A model generated the notes under the pieces. The model did not search any database. It was given only the letters and a program-made list of their open reading frames with translations, and had not been told where the DNA came from. Shown here one piece after another: positions 37,827 to 51,000 of a stretch of DNA of 64,000 nucleotides. The position numbers and the translations under genes were made by a program. Each line of letters starts with the position of its first letter. The stretch's first letter is position 1. The stretch is from Geosiphon pyriformis (lineage: Eukaryota; Glomeromycota; Glomeromycetes; Archaeosporales; Geosiphonaceae), in contig JAAOMT010000200.1 in NCBI GenBank assembly GCA_016748015.1, positions 122,984 to 186,983 on the forward strand, written 5' to 3'.

Positions 37827-40800
37827 CCAGTTATATTTGGAAAATTGCCACATGCAATGTTAGGGGTATGAACAATCCTGCAAAACAGGAGGATATTATT
37901 TGTTGGCATAAAGAAATGAACAATATGATTTCAATTGTTACTGAGACTAAGTTGAAAGATGGGATTCACCCTTGGATTATGAACAAGTTTGTTGGCGTTC
38001 GGGTTTTTACTTCTGGTTTGAGTTCTGGTTACATGAGTTCTGGGGTTGCAATCATTATGAACAATTTCTTGGCTCGGCATGTGTGTAAGGTTTTAGACAT
38101 TTCTGGCCGGTTTCTTTCTGTTAAGCTTCTCTTTAAAAATAAACTGTCTGTGTCAATTTTGGGGCTATATGCTGGATCATCTTTGGCAGTACATTTCTCT
38201 CAGGTGGATGATATCAATTCTTTGATTGCGAGGGCAGTAAATGAATCTTCCTTCATCATCTTGGGTGGTGACTTCAATGAAGATGGTTCTTGCAAAAGTG
38301 CCAGCTTAAAAAAATGCTTTGATTTGGGTTTGGTCAACTCTTTGAGTGGAAGCTTGTTTGAAAAGGATGCTACATGGAACAATTCTCGTGGAGTGGCTAA
38401 AGTTATTAATTATGTGTTTGTGTCGTCAAATCTTGTTAATGCAATTTTGGATTGTGATGTGTCTGGTGTCAAAGAGTATTTTGACACTGATCATAAAGCT
38501 GTTTCTGTCTCCGTGGGTTTTGGTGGTTTGCTAGATGTACAGTTGAACTCATTGCAAAATCAAGCAAATAAGGATTGATGGAAGTACAATTTTGTGAATG
38601 CTGGTGATGCCAATTGGATCAAGTTTAAAGAAGATACTTCGGTGAATGCTGCCAAAATATGTTTGGACCTGGACACAATGTGGAGTCACCTTCACCAAGT
38701 GATGTGTTTGTCGGCTGAGAACGTTTTCAAAAAAAAATGGTTTAAGAGTTTTAACAGTGTCTATAATAGAGTATTATTCAGATTTCACAAATTAGAACTT
38801 TTGGTGTTGAAGATTGTCAAAGCCTCTCGTCTGGTCTCTCATGAGGAATTTGTTTCTCTACTTAACACATGGAAGGGAATTGATACTGCTAATGCTTCTG
38901 TTGTGGAGTCTCTCTTTCTTTCGGGTTCTCATTTTGATGCCATTTGTTCAGCTTTGGCCAGGATAAGAAAATCTTACCGTTCATCTAAGCTGTCAGAATC
39001 AAACCATGCCAAAGAATCTCAGATCAAGTTGGCAATTGACAAGAGAATGGAGGGTTTTAAGTTGAACAAAAGTCATCTGTACATAGTGTTTTGGAATGAC
39101 TTTTCCACAAGGTAGTTCTAGATCATTTGGTGATGGGGGATGAGCTGGTGTTGGATCCTGCTCCTGTGAAGTCTAAGATGGATGAGATTATGGAAGGCTG
39201 GACTAGAAAGCAAAGGGTGGTGCTCGATGTTAATGATAAGTGGTCTCACCAGTATTGTTCTTTAGGTTATGTTTTTGACGAAGCTTTTTCTGGTGTAATA
39301 GGTGTGATCAACTTCGACGAATTGTTTGAGGTTGTTTCCAATCTACCGGATGGCAAAGCTGCTGGTCTTTTGGATATCTCGAATGAGCTTTGGAAACATT
39401 GTGATATTTCAGTCCTTAATATGCTCTTGGTGCTTTTGAACTCTTGCCTGTTTGAGGAATCTGTCTCTGGCCCTTGGAAAGAAGCTTGGGTTTCGATGAT
39501 TCCCAAACCATATGAATGAGAGGGTGTTCTTACAAATACTTGTCTTATTGCACTGATTGAGACAGCTCGCAAGATTCTCTCCAAAATACTCTCAGACAAG
39601 ATTTCTTCAGCTTGCAGCACTCATGATGTCCTTTGTGATGACAATTTTTCGGTTTTGAAAGATATTATAACACAGTCCCCCATTTTTGCAGTTGGTTTGG
39701 TTGTTGAAGATGTCCTGGAAAAGAACTAAGAGCTTTGGCTGGTCTTGCAGGATATGAGGAAGGCGTATGATTCTGTTGGCTGGAAGCATTTGAAGAAGTG
39801 TTTGGTCAGAATTAAAATATGCGACAAGTTTATTCAGTTTTTTGGCGGCATTCACAGAGGTCACACTAATCGAGTCATGACAAATTTTGGTTTGACAGAT
39901 GGTTATTATGTCCATGATGGTTTAGATTAAGGAGAGGTCTTTTCCCCCCTTCTGTGGCACATTTTTTATGATCCCCTTTTGTGTGAAGTCAAGCATCAAG
40001 AGAGTGTCTGTGAGTATAGGCTAATTTCTTATTTTGTTTCCAAGAGTGGTCATGTTGAATTGCAAGCTGGGCTTTCTTCTTATTTTGCTGCTGGCGCCTT
40101 TGTTGATGATACAATTTGGATTGGCAGTAGTCAGAGAGCTACTTAACACATTTTGGACGTTGCTAGTGAGTTTTTTCGGATTAATGACATTTCAATAAAC
40201 AATGACAAGACAGTAGTTATTCCTATTAATTGTAAAGTTGGAAATTCCACTCTTTTTATTAGTGGTTCACCTATCTCTGTTGCCAAAAAGGGTGAATCCC
40301 ATCAGTATCTGGGCATATTTCTGTCAACTGAGAGCCTTTCCAAACCCAGTTTAGCTAAGGCACATTCGGACGTTCATTTCTTTACAAATTTGGTTCTGAA
40401 AAAAGCTATCTCAGATAAGCAGTTCTTATATTTGGTTTCAGCGGTTCTCCAACCTATAATTAGCTACAGGACACAATTTAGCTTTGTTCCTATAGGTATT
40501 TGCAACAAGTGGGATGCTATAATTCATAAGGGCCTGAAGCTCAAATCTGGACTTTTGCTCAATTTTCCTAGTGATTTGATCCACCACCCCTCCTTTTATG
40601 GTTTGAAATCTTTCCTGCAGATTCAATCTGAAGGCAAGGTTGCTTCTTTTATTAATTTTGCCAACTCTGGTGAGATTGTGGGACGTTTATTCTCTCATAG
40701 GTCTCATGACTTACAGGTTTTATGTTGGCATCCTATTCATCCGTTGAGTTCTTCTGTTCGCATTTGTGTTAGCACCTCTAATAATTTTTTGGCAGATGTG

Positions 40801-42483
40801 GTTTGTGTGCTTTATAATTGCAAATTGTCATTGGGTGGATCCTTTCCCAATTCCTTTCATGCCAATAGTGGGACGCCCATGTCAACTGTTTTGGGTGAAT
40901 CAGTTTTCTCTAGGTGTCTCCCCTTGCTTCAGTGGTATGGTGTGGCCTTTGTAGACCAACTTCGTGATCGTTATGGTACTGTCTTTGATTGGTCCACATT
41001 TAAGCGATGGAAGAAACTGGACCCCCATGGCCCTATTCCTGAGTGGTTCAGACTTTCTGCTGTGTTTCTTGCTGGTAAGAATTCCTCTCCTGCCCGTGTC
41101 CTTCTTCTTGCTAATATTGGTCCCTTGAACATTCTGGGTTCCTCTGGTTTTGTGTCTGTCTGTGATTGTCTTTTGCAAGTTAATACAAGGGTGCTATTAG
41201 TCTACACTAATGGGTCATTGAGAAATTTGGGTACGGTTGGCTGTGAAGCAGGTGCTGTGGCCTTTTTCGAGGACATTGGCATGGGTTTGGGTGTTGGCAT
41301 GTCTGGGTTGATGTCATCTACCATGGCTGAGTTACAGGCAATTGCGTTGGCTCTCGAGTGTGTTCCTGTTTTTAGTGTTGTTCATTTATTTTCGGATAGT
41401 CAGTCTGCTTTGGATGCTTGCAAATTGGAATTGGGTCTGGTGGTTCCTGATTTCCGTAATCGGTGTTGGGTTGAGTGTCAGCACATTGCCAACGTCATTT
41501 ACAGTAAGGACCTAAGAGTTAACTGGCACAAAGTCAAAGGTCATTCTGGGATTTTGGGAAACGAGCATGCTGATGTAATTGCCAGTGCTGTTTCTGTTTC
41601 TGACTGGTTTCTTCCTCCTCGCCTGGATGAACACTTTTTGATGGCTGATGGCAACGTTGTCTCTGGCAATTCAAGGCATTTTGTCTGTGACACTTTTCGT
41701 GCCATGTGTCATGCACATTGGGAGGTAGGGTCTGGTTCTAAATTTTTGCCTGTTAACTTGTGTGCTGATGTTGATTGGTCCCACTCTTCTTTGGTGTGGC
41801 ATCCTAATTTGCATATGACCACCAGTTTCACTAGCAAGATTTCGGCTAATGCGCACTCTTATTTTATAAAAGCTTTGCATCATCGGTTGCCTGTGGCTGT
41901 TCGAAAATGGCTTTATAATAGACTTTATCCCAGTGTGTTGTGTCTATATTGTGGTGATGTAAAGGTGTCGGATCATGTTTTTTCTTGTAAGATTGATGAC
42001 TCTGCTTGGCGTCGGTTATTGGATTCTCACATGAACTCTTGGGAAACACTTTCTGGTTCTTCTGTCTCTTTTTCGGTTTTGTTGCAGTTATTGTCGTCTT
42101 GTGTTTTAGGGTCCTCAGTGTCTATGGCCCTCCATAAGAGTTTTGTTTTTGATAAATAGTTCAGTGAAGCTGTCTCTGTCTTCTATAATCCCAAGGTGGC
42201 ATGTTTGGAGGTCATTAATTTTGCGTGTTCTCTTGACCTTGCTTTTAGAAATGAGATCTGGTTGGTTCAGGCCAAACACCATGCCTATATGGAAAAGCAC
42301 GGACTTATTCCTTTAGATGGTTCATCTCCTATTTCAGTCTCTGGTTTGACTTCACGGCTTTCTGCTGGTGTGGTTGATTTGCTTGGTATTGATGAAGCTC
42401 TTGGTGTGCATTTTGGTTTTCGCAAGTCTTGTATGTTTTTTTCCAGTATTGGTGATTCAGCTTCTGTCTATATAGCTGTGTAG
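37823..42483 (+). pseudogene. LINE C ORF2: endonuclease-RT-RNase H
   Basis: Endonuclease: WKIATCNVRGMNNPAKQ, ILGGDFNEDG and FDTDHKAVSVSV, with the catalytic Asp/Asn/His positions visible. RT: KAYDSVGWKHLKK, and FVDD at 40099-40110. RNase H: YTNGSLRNLG, SDSQSALDA and KVKGHSGILGNEHAD; the first catalytic Asp of TDG reads Asn. C-terminal CCHC: CLYCGDVKVSDHVFSC. Stops: TGA 38576, TGA 39517, TAA 39727, TAA 39928, TAA 40144, TAG 42157, plus a short frameshift region at about 39065-39120. The ORF2 start corresponding to ATG in LINEs A and B is ATA at 37823. Confidence 0.9.
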
Positions 42484-42623
42484 TGTTGTCCTGACTGGCC
42501 CGAGTGGCTGGTTACATGTAGAAAGTGCATGATTCACACCTAGTTTAGATTATTTTTTTGATGTATAGTGCTAGGTTGTGTGTAGACCTCACTTGTTAAA
42601 TAAAGAAAAAAAAAATATAATTA

Positions 42624-43150
42624 TATTTATATTAATAAAACATCTATTATTATTCAAATTCATATTATTATTACTTAATTAAAGAAATATTAATTCATTT
42701 TATACTATTAATATAGAGTATTGATAAAATTCAATACTTAATCATACTGGACTAATAGCTCTTAATTATGACTATTAATAGAATATTAATTTTTTATTTT
42801 ATTTTTTATTTTATTTTATTTTATTTTTTTTGTTGTTTACTAATTGATTAAAGAATTAAGTACTAAGTAATTAACATTAAGAATAGCCTAATAAAAAACT
42901 CAAAAACAAGAGTAAAAATTTAAGGATAGTTTATTAAAAGAGTACAACTGTCAGAATAAATTGGTTATCATGCTAAAAAAAAATTCACATAATAAAACTA
43001 TCAATTAATTCTCTATTTATAATACAAAAAACTTAACCAAAATCTTTAAACTTCAAAATCTTCAAAAACCATTATTATCAACAGTTATTAAGCATCAAGT
43101 TACAGGTTTGTTATTTGTTTTAACATTCTAAATAATTATTTATAATATTG
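42624..43150 (+). repeat. Repeat R, right half (split by LINE C)
   Basis: Continues repeat R as in 8300-8860: 'tattaataaaa', 'gactaatagct', a long TTTTA/pyrimidine tract near 42790-42830, 'ttgtttactaatt' and 'ggtttgttatttg'. It ends where the minus-strand LINE D sequence begins. Confidence 0.65.
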
Positions 43151-44690
43151 CCAAAGCATTTGTACAAATATTATTTAAAATATCTAAATGTTTTTTAATC
43201 TTTGACCAAATCATTAAAAAATTTTTGCCACTAATTAAGTTTGCAATGTGCCTTTTTTCTATTTAGTAATAGTTTTGAAAATTAAGACCCAATATTTCTA
43301 ATTTTAAGATATATATATCTATAGTAATTTGATTGTCTAAGTATATAATTATAGCACAAAAAGAAAGCACATATTTCAAAATCAGAGCAACAGTCTGTAA
43401 TTCAGCTATTGTTAATAACAATAATCTATTAATCTTAATACCAACTTTCAGATCAACTTTAAAAAAATATGTGGCAGTCTTATTAATCATAGCAGAAAAA
43501 CCCAAACCTTTTAAAAAACTATATACATAGTGATTGTACTTAACTAAATCTTATAAAAATGTTCTTTCAAAGTTAAAAACTAATATAACAACACAATACT
43601 ATTATTATCTAATTTAGAAATTATGTTAAAAAAGACCAGTACAAACTTAGTACTGTGCAGAAATTTTAATACTAAAACAAATTAAGAAAGTACTGGTCTT
43701 TTAAGATCCAGTTTTTTTTAACAACAAAATGTTTTTTAATCTATAACTTCACTCTGCTCATTCAAAAGTTTGTCACAAAATAGTATACCAAATTTTTTTA
43801 AGAATTTGACTTTCTCATAATACAATAAAGCCTCTAAAATACTTAATATTGAAAATTTGCCAAAATTAAAGAATACACAAAGCAAATTATTCACCAATGA
43901 AAAGCCATTGTCCAAAAAGATCTGTATTACTTTAGCCAAAAAATTGGTAAAAAAACTAACATACAATCTCACTGGATGTTGTAAAAAATTTAAGAGGACT
44001 CATTCCAAAATCTGAAAATTCAAAAATCTATGTTTAAAAAGCTAATTAAAGATTTTAGAAGCATTTGCAAAGACAACAGTTAAAAAAACCTTCTTTTTAG
44101 CTTAAATTTGTTTAAATGTTTTCAGATTATACAATAAAAGATGATACAATATTTTACTTGAAAAGTTATAAGACAAACCAGTCTTTGATTTAAAACTTTT
44201 TTTAATTAAAAAATTTTATTAATAACAAACTCCTGGAGAAATAAAACTGAACTGTAAACAATAGTTAATAATAGGTTGCAAAACTGCTAAAACCAGATAT
44301 AAGAACTGCTTATTTATGACAGTTTTCTTTAAAACCATATTTAAAAAAATTTAACATTAGATTAAGCTTTAATTAAACTGGGCTTGAATATTTTATTAGT
44401 AAACAAGAAGATTTTTAAATATTTGTACAGCATATTACTTTTAATAATTGAAATAGGTAACTTATTAATTCTTAAAAAAGCATCTTTAATCTTCTAATTA
44501 ATAAGAATAACCACTGTTTTGTCATTATTAATAAAGATATTATTAATTGAAAAAAATTTGCTAACAATGTTTAATATATATTGTATAAAAGTTTAACTAT
44601 TCTCAATCTAAATAGTATTATTAACAAATACACCAGTTGTAAAAAATAAGATTGTTTTTTTTATAGTCTTTACTTTTTCTGTTTTAACCA
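43151..44690 (-). mobile_element. LINE D block 1 (RT 3' part to RNase H), heavily decayed
   Basis: Minus-strand reading reproduces family ORF2 in order: TTGVFVNNTI (RT catalytic FVDD now FVNN), FINNDKTVVI, then near 43736-43972 FFTNFLAKVIQIF and ILFCDKLLN. The RNase H part is at 43263-43505: INKTATYFFKVDLKVGI, TIAELQTVALILKYV. It ends after the KIKKH (KVKGH) motif near 43160. Many stops and A/T-rich substitutions. It continues LINE D block 2 after an interrupting segment at about 44700-46500. Confidence 0.75.
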
Positions 44691-44793
44691 CTGTTACAGT
44701 TCAAGAATTTAATAGAAATTATAAATAATATAAATTAGCCAATCATAAAATAGCACAGCAACAATTTATAAAAAGAAATTATTTACAAATAAC

Positions 44794-44899
44794 AGCAAGC
44801 ACTATTTTACAATAGCAGCAAACACTATCATACAATAACAACAAGCACTATTTTACAATAGCAGTAAGCACTATCATGCAAAAGCAGCAAGCACTATTT
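44794..44899 (+). repeat. Tandem repeat, 23-bp unit x 4.6
   Basis: Units start at 44794, 44817, 44840, 44863 and 44886 (the last partial), each containing 'agcaagcactat' or a one- to two-base variant. Odd and even units differ in their second halves (TTTTACAATA versus CATACAATA), giving a 46-bp higher-order period. There is no spacer variation, so this is a minisatellite and not a CRISPR array. Confidence 0.85.
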
Positions 44900-45317
44900 A
44901 AAAATAATGAAAATAAAGTATTACAAGATGTTATTTTGTAAAACAATAATTATATATATACAATAGTTTTTAATGATAAAGAATAGAACAGCTTCAACTC
45001 GAAGCAACAAATATTTAAATAAAATCTTATTCAAAAAGAATTAATAAAAATAATAAATTGAATAAACATCACAATTACGAAATTAACAATAGAATTCACA
45101 TACTCTCTTTAGTGAATGAAACTATTATTCTATCTTTGAACCCTTTAGAAAAATAATTCCTGATCAAGATTATTCACGTAGTTACTAATTAAATTGAAAA
45201 AGCTTTATTATATACTTAGAGAAATCATGAAAAGGTCATTAATATTCCATGTTTCTAGATTAGAAAAACACATTAGGCAATTACAAGGATAGCCTCAGAT
45301 AAGACCCCAGACAATGG

Positions 45318-46350
45318 TGTTACCAGTAGAATTTTAGCTATTAATTAGCAGAAAAATTACTCTTATAATTCCTATAATTAATTAGTATATTAATATCATT
45401 TCAAATTATCATTTATTATTTAATCAATTATCACATATCACAATTCAATTAAATAATCCAATTAGTATAACAGAAAGTAGGATGATCAAATTACACAATA
45501 CTCTGAACTTTGTAACATTCTAAAATTCGCCAAAATTTACAGAAATTTGCTGAAATTTATAAGAAATTCGCCGAAATTTATAAAAATTTGCCGAAATTAT
45601 GAATAGTTCACTCAAATTAATCAATAGTTCAGCAAAATAACTTGTAGTTCATCAAAATGTATCTTTAGTTTGCCAAAATTTGAGCAAAGAGAAAAAGTGC
45701 AAGTTCATAGACTAGTACTATAACAAGTTGTATAAAAGAAGAGCTTTTTTCTTCAAGAAAATGTATTTTACTTTAGATTTATCACTAGAACTATTCCTAT
45801 ACACACAAAAAGAAATAAATATCAAATAATTTGAAAAACCAAATTTTTTAATTATTGCACTTGGAAAATCCCCAAAACCCAACTAACGTTTTGAAATTGA
45901 TTAGCTACCAATTTCAGTAAACTGTTAGTGACTCCAAGCCTGAATAGAAAACGTTTTTCTTGACAGAATTCAATTTCTTTTATATTTTTTATATTTTTTT
46001 TTATTTTCTTACTATAATTATTAAGGTAGCCTACAGATGAGATTTCTGTAGAAGGGTTGACTTTCACAACAAAGTAACTACACATTTTAGTGAGCTTCCA
46101 AATGAGCAATTCCTGGAAAAGAGTTGGCATTTACTACAACATAACTATACAAAGTAACTGGCACAGAATTGGCCATTCCACTTATAAGCCCAGTAGTTCA
46201 AATTATAAGAAATAATTTGAAGATAAATTCAGTTATTGGAGGTTCAACTACTTCTAGAAAACGTGAATTTGCAACCAATAAACAGTTACAACATTCAAGA
46301 AAAGAGACCAAAAACTTCCAGTAACAGCAGGTAAATTTCAGATTAGCCTC
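45318..46350 (+). repeat. LTR plus leader of the G1 gypsy family, inverted copy
   Basis: Reverse-complement relative of 6740-7747. The LTR part (45318-46195) begins TGTTAC and contains the repeated 'gaaatttgccgaaa' style words and the 'cgtttttc' block. Similarity continues into the leader to about 46350 (for example 'gagaccaaaaac'), then fades. No gag frame follows, so this is a truncated or recombined remnant. It sits inside LINE D, between blocks 1 and 2. Confidence 0.7.
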
Positions 46351-46499
46351 TAGGAAAAAGTACACAACATACAAAGACAACTAAAATTAAAGAAAAGACT
46401 TACATCACAACATCAAGAGAAAACTTTCAGTATATTATCATTAATATCCAACACATAAAATTAAAAAATTCATGAGAGACTGATTGTAATTAAAATGGA

Positions 46500-47395
46500 A
46501 TATCAATAATTAAAATATACCAAAAAAACACACTTCTGTAATACCACAAATCTGGTATTAATTCAGTATCTACATAGATAGTTTTGTTTCTTAACTTTAC
46601 ACAAAAAAGAATCATAGAAAATTTTCCAAAGAAAAAAAGAGAACATTTCACTTTAATTAAGTTTATTATGTACCTGATATCTATATGTAAGACCAAAATC
46701 TATCTTAATTCTATTTAATCTATCCTTATAAATACTGTCAAAGAAACTGATAAATTTCTTACACATTTTAATATATTACAAACTAGTTTTTAGATGGTAC
46801 TACTCAATTAAGTTATATGTCTTGTATATGTTTTAAAAAATTAACCAAACCTCTTTGTTTTTTTTTAGAACATTATTAACTATTGAACCAACAGCAAAAA
46901 TAGGAGGCTGTATTAAAGTACCTTTTAAAACAAAAAGTTATTTTTATAAGAACACTAAATTTGCTACAAGCAAAAGAGATTTAATTTAAAAAAATCTTAA
47001 AAAATTTTTTTTGGCTGTCTTAATCAGAACAATAAGTTAAGTATTTATTAAAATTTTATCTTATTTATATAATTTAAGTATCATCAAAACTCACACTCTT
47101 TTTTATAAAATTAAAACTGCACCCAAAAATAAGCATAAATTTAGAGGTTTTAGAAGACACTTAAGAATATTATTACTACAATATTTCCACAATTCATTAT
47201 GAATGCTATTTAAATCAGCAGTTTTTCTATCTGGTAAATCTTTGATTATTTAAACCAATTCTTTAAAACCAATAATACTTATAATATTTAAAAACATATT
47301 ATTATCTACATAATACAAAGGAGCATATTTACTAGTCCAAATTCTAGACAAAAATTTGAAAACCATCTGTTTTTTGATTCAACTCTCTATAATAA
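46500..47395 (-). mobile_element. LINE D block 2 (linker and RT N-terminal part)
   Basis: Minus strand, upstream to downstream: near 47395-47340 a degenerate MEGWTRK-like segment; near 46870-46930 PPIFAVGSIVNNVLKKN (LINE B: PIFAIGSVIENALEKN); then KMCKKFISFFDSIYKDR, FGLTYRYQVHNKLN and FYDSFLCKVK, ending around 46520 near the residues equivalent to NSHFIS. The sequence order fits between block 3 and block 1. Several TGA/TAA codons interrupt it. The break with block 3 is the LTR element A insertion point. Confidence 0.75.
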
Positions 47396-48050
47396 TGTTA
47401 TGATTAAAATTTATAGTTTTTATTAGTTATTACATGTATTAGCCACTGATGTTACATAATTAGTCATTCTATTTTTAGATAGTAATTAATAATTTGACCA
47501 TTGATCTAATCATTAATCTGATCATTAATCTGATTATTGATAACTTTTAATAGCTATATAAGTGATAAATCTCTTAGCTATAAAAAAACATGTAATAATT
47601 AATATAGCAATTGATTAAAAATAAATAAAATAACAACTATTATCTTAATTTTTTTTTATTGCTTATTTTTTTTTCCTTATCTTCAAGTATTTGAACATCT
47701 TAAAATAAAAAATTATTTTTTGGCATTTACTTATTCTTTTTCTGAATTTATAATTGTAATATTTGAAGATTATTAAATAAAACATAACTAAAGAGCACTA
47801 ATATAAGACATAAAATTATATTAATGTATTATTATTTGTTGATAGTACAAACTACTCTTTTATCTTCAAATTCTTTGATTATATTTTGAAAAAATTAACA
47901 ACTGAGATATTTTATGAAATTAATCTTGTATATTGAATTCATACTTATTCAATTTGCTCCTTAAAGTTGAATTCTTTTTTGATCTATTTTATTATTATAC
48001 AATCTTGTTTTTTTTTGCTATCTATTAGCTTATTACTTTAATTTATAACA
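47396..48050 (+). repeat. 5' LTR of element A
   Basis: About 655 bp from TGTTATGA to ATAACA, homologous to three other LTRs in the window. A 12-bp repeat array (about 4-5 units, consensus ATTGATCTGATT) at about 47486-47542 lies just upstream of a TATA-like 'gctatataag' at about 47553. 'aataaaa' words follow in the R/U5 part. Confidence 0.85.
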
Positions 48051-51000
48051 TAAAAGTAGTGCTTCTTGTGAGATTGTCAAAATTTACTTTGTTTTTTATT
48101 GTATGGATAATTGTTTATACTTGTTATAACAATTAGAAAAACATTTTACAACATATAATAAAAACAATCTAAATTTTATTGAACTTAATTTTTTGTTCTT
48201 CTGCTTAATCTGCTTTCTTGTTAAAAACAATTTAGTAGACAATTTCAAGATTTTTGGAACTGGTTTCTAAATGAGCATTTAGCTAAAACCTATACAGCTT
48301 ATATAATCTATTTCTTTAAATAAGCTTATTTTGAAAAAATTTTTAAAGAAAGAAACAACAATATTAATTAGCTTTTATACTCAATAATCTTTAAAAAACA
48401 GCCTTCTAATTTTGAATATTTGAATCATTAAATTCACATTTGGATTATTGCTTATTAGTTAATTGGAACTCTTTTTGAAACAGAAAAAGAAAGTTACCAA
48501 ATTATTTCTGTTTTTGATCTCTTTTTAAATAAATCAGATTATTCTATACAAACAGCTATTTCTGAACCAATAACTATTAACTTTATACAAGCAGACATCT
48601 TAACTGCTCTCTAAGAAATACAAACTGCTTTAGGACAAAAAAACAATATTCCACTATTATTATTCAGAAATAATACATAAGATCTAATTAAATGGTTAGA
48701 TAATTTTGAAAAAACAGCTACAGCCAACTAATATAATACTGATTACAAGTTTTAAATTGTTGGTGGCTATCTCCAAGGCTTTTTTGCTACTTGGTTCTTA
48801 CAAGAAATTAATACTGGTGTTCTCCAAAAAATTTTTAAATAGATACTAATAAATGCTGAAAAAAAACACCTCTTTTATTATTTAGTTTAAAAACAAATTC
48901 AGAATCTCAATTTTAATATTTAAATGGCACATAAAATTAAAAAAAAGAATTCAAGATCCTGGTAAAGTTGTAATTAAATACACTAAAGCAATAAAAAAGC
49001 TCATCAAACAAGTAAACTTTAAAAAAAATTGGACAAAAGAACAAAAAATATATTTCTTTACAAAAAAATTAAAAACTAATTTATCTTATGTTTTTTGGTT
49101 TTTTTTAGTCCTAAAAGATAATTTCATAATGAATATGGCCATTAAGTTTACACAAAAATAAAAAACAATCAAAGAATATATTTGGGATTAATATTTCTAG
49201 TTTTTGTTTTCACTTTTATTCTGGTTTCTGCTTCTTAAATAGCTGCTATTTTTTTTGCTGTCCAAATTTAAAACTTCAATAAACAATTAATAAATAAATA
49301 TACAGCCAATCTTGTCCAGTTATTAAAACCATTAGCCTAAGCTGTTAGAGAAACTTAGCAACTTTAAAAACTTAAATTTAAACCCTATTTTAATCAGTTT
49401 CAACAACTCTTTTATTAAAAACAACAAAATTATAGTTTACTTATATGCTATTACTGTAAATAAACTAAATATTTTTCTAAAGATTGCAACAATTTTTCTT
49501 TGTTTTTTCTAGTTTCTAAAAACAATAATAACCAAAATAACAAATTTATTAATAATAATATTTCTAATTAAAGATTTAATTATGCCAACATTAATTTCTT
49601 TGGAAAAAATTTCTTAGTTAAAGCCATTTTTTAACAGTTTTTAAACTGGTAAATGTACTTTCAAAGAGTGAAAATACAAGCCAACCAAAAAAAACTTCTT
49701 TTATGCTTTTAATCTAATTGATAATAATTATAACATGAATAAACTAATTATCAACCCTTTTGAATCCACAAAAAAGAAGAAAAAAGCTAAGATTGATTTT
49801 ATTTTAGAATTCAATAAAGCCTCAATTTTCACTGCTAATAACAATAAACCATTAAAAACCAAAGTTTTTAAAAATTCTCCAAAGTTGAAATTGCCAAAAA
49901 TTGTACAAAAATCTGGTCCCTATTCTGTTGTCAAAGATTTTATGAAAACTCCAGTTTACATTATTTTTGGTTAGTTAATAATCTATTAACAATTCAGAAA
50001 AAATTTTTACAAATCATTGATTTCAAAGAAAAAAACACCAAAAATTAACAAGTGCTCTCAACAAACTAAACTTACTAACAATAGCAATGTTATCTTTCTA
50101 ATCTGCAAAGCTTAAGTGACTGGTTACTTTATTGACTTGATCTTAGATAGTGAATTATTTGTTAATGTTATTGTCAAACACTTTTTAAAAACCATTGGCA
50201 GAAAGATTAATGAATCTTTTACTTAATTAATAACTAATATATATGATGACAAAAAAAAAAGTCTGAACATAGCCAAAGCTATTCTTGTTTGCATTAATGG
50301 CATCAATATTGAAACCAACATAGAAGTTTCTAAAGTTAAAGAATATATTATTATTGTTGACAATAAGTTGCTTAAGAAAGCAAAAATCTTACTGGATTAT
50401 AAATTTTGTGAGCTAACTATCAAATATAATGAAAAACTTATTGTGGTTAAGTATTGTTATTAAACAATTTCTTTAATACTTAAACAATATCCAGAAAAAA
50501 AACAATCAGATAAATCAGATAATGAAAAAAGCAATGAAAAAAAATGAAAAAAAATGAAAAAAAACTGCTAAATTTGTCTATACTATTTTTATTAGCAATA
50601 ACAAATCACTAAATAATGTTAAAGTAAACAAATAAGATATTATTATAAATAGCAAAATAATTTGCTGGCTTTATTACAACATATTCAGAAAAATTTTTGA
50701 CCAAAAACCTGACAAGAAAGCCAAATACAGCTATTAATAGTATGGCTCTTATATTTAGTGCTAATGCAATAAACCATTGTATTTTTTAGTAATAAATACA
50801 AGTTTTGCTTAATCTATTACAAAGATTGAAAATTAATTAGCTTAATATCCAGAAAAAAAATAAAAAAAGTACAAAATTTTTTAAGAATGAATCACCAAAA
50901 ATTTAATTAATAATAATAGAACAAAAAGAATTCTTCTTAAAAAAATAAATAAATATTAGAAACTTGCTAACTAGAAATAGCCCAGTTATTTCAAAAGAAG

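Larger units (their letters stand above)
35816..42612 (+). mobile_element. LINE C, near full-length, inserted in repeat R
   Basis: Two-ORF LINE of the same family as A and B but more distant in ORF1. An 11-bp direct repeat AAATATAATTA at 35805-35815 and 42613-42623 flanks it, and the flanks join into one continuous repeat R when compared with 8140-8860, so both boundaries are well supported. ORF1 spans about 35970-37826 with two in-frame stops. ORF2 spans 37823-42483 with six stops and one frameshift near 39065-39120. The longest open piece (40153-42159, 668 codons) covers the end of RT and RNase H. The 3'-UTR ends in an AATAAA-like, A-rich tail. Confidence 0.93.

Noticed and set aside
44794-44899. 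Regularly spaced repeats as a CRISPR array
   Set aside because: Units are contiguous with no unique spacers, and the context is a fungal genome; it is a minisatellite.
46490-46696. Minus-strand open frame of 68 codons
   Set aside because: Lies across LINE D block 2 in a frame different from the one that matches the LINE family.
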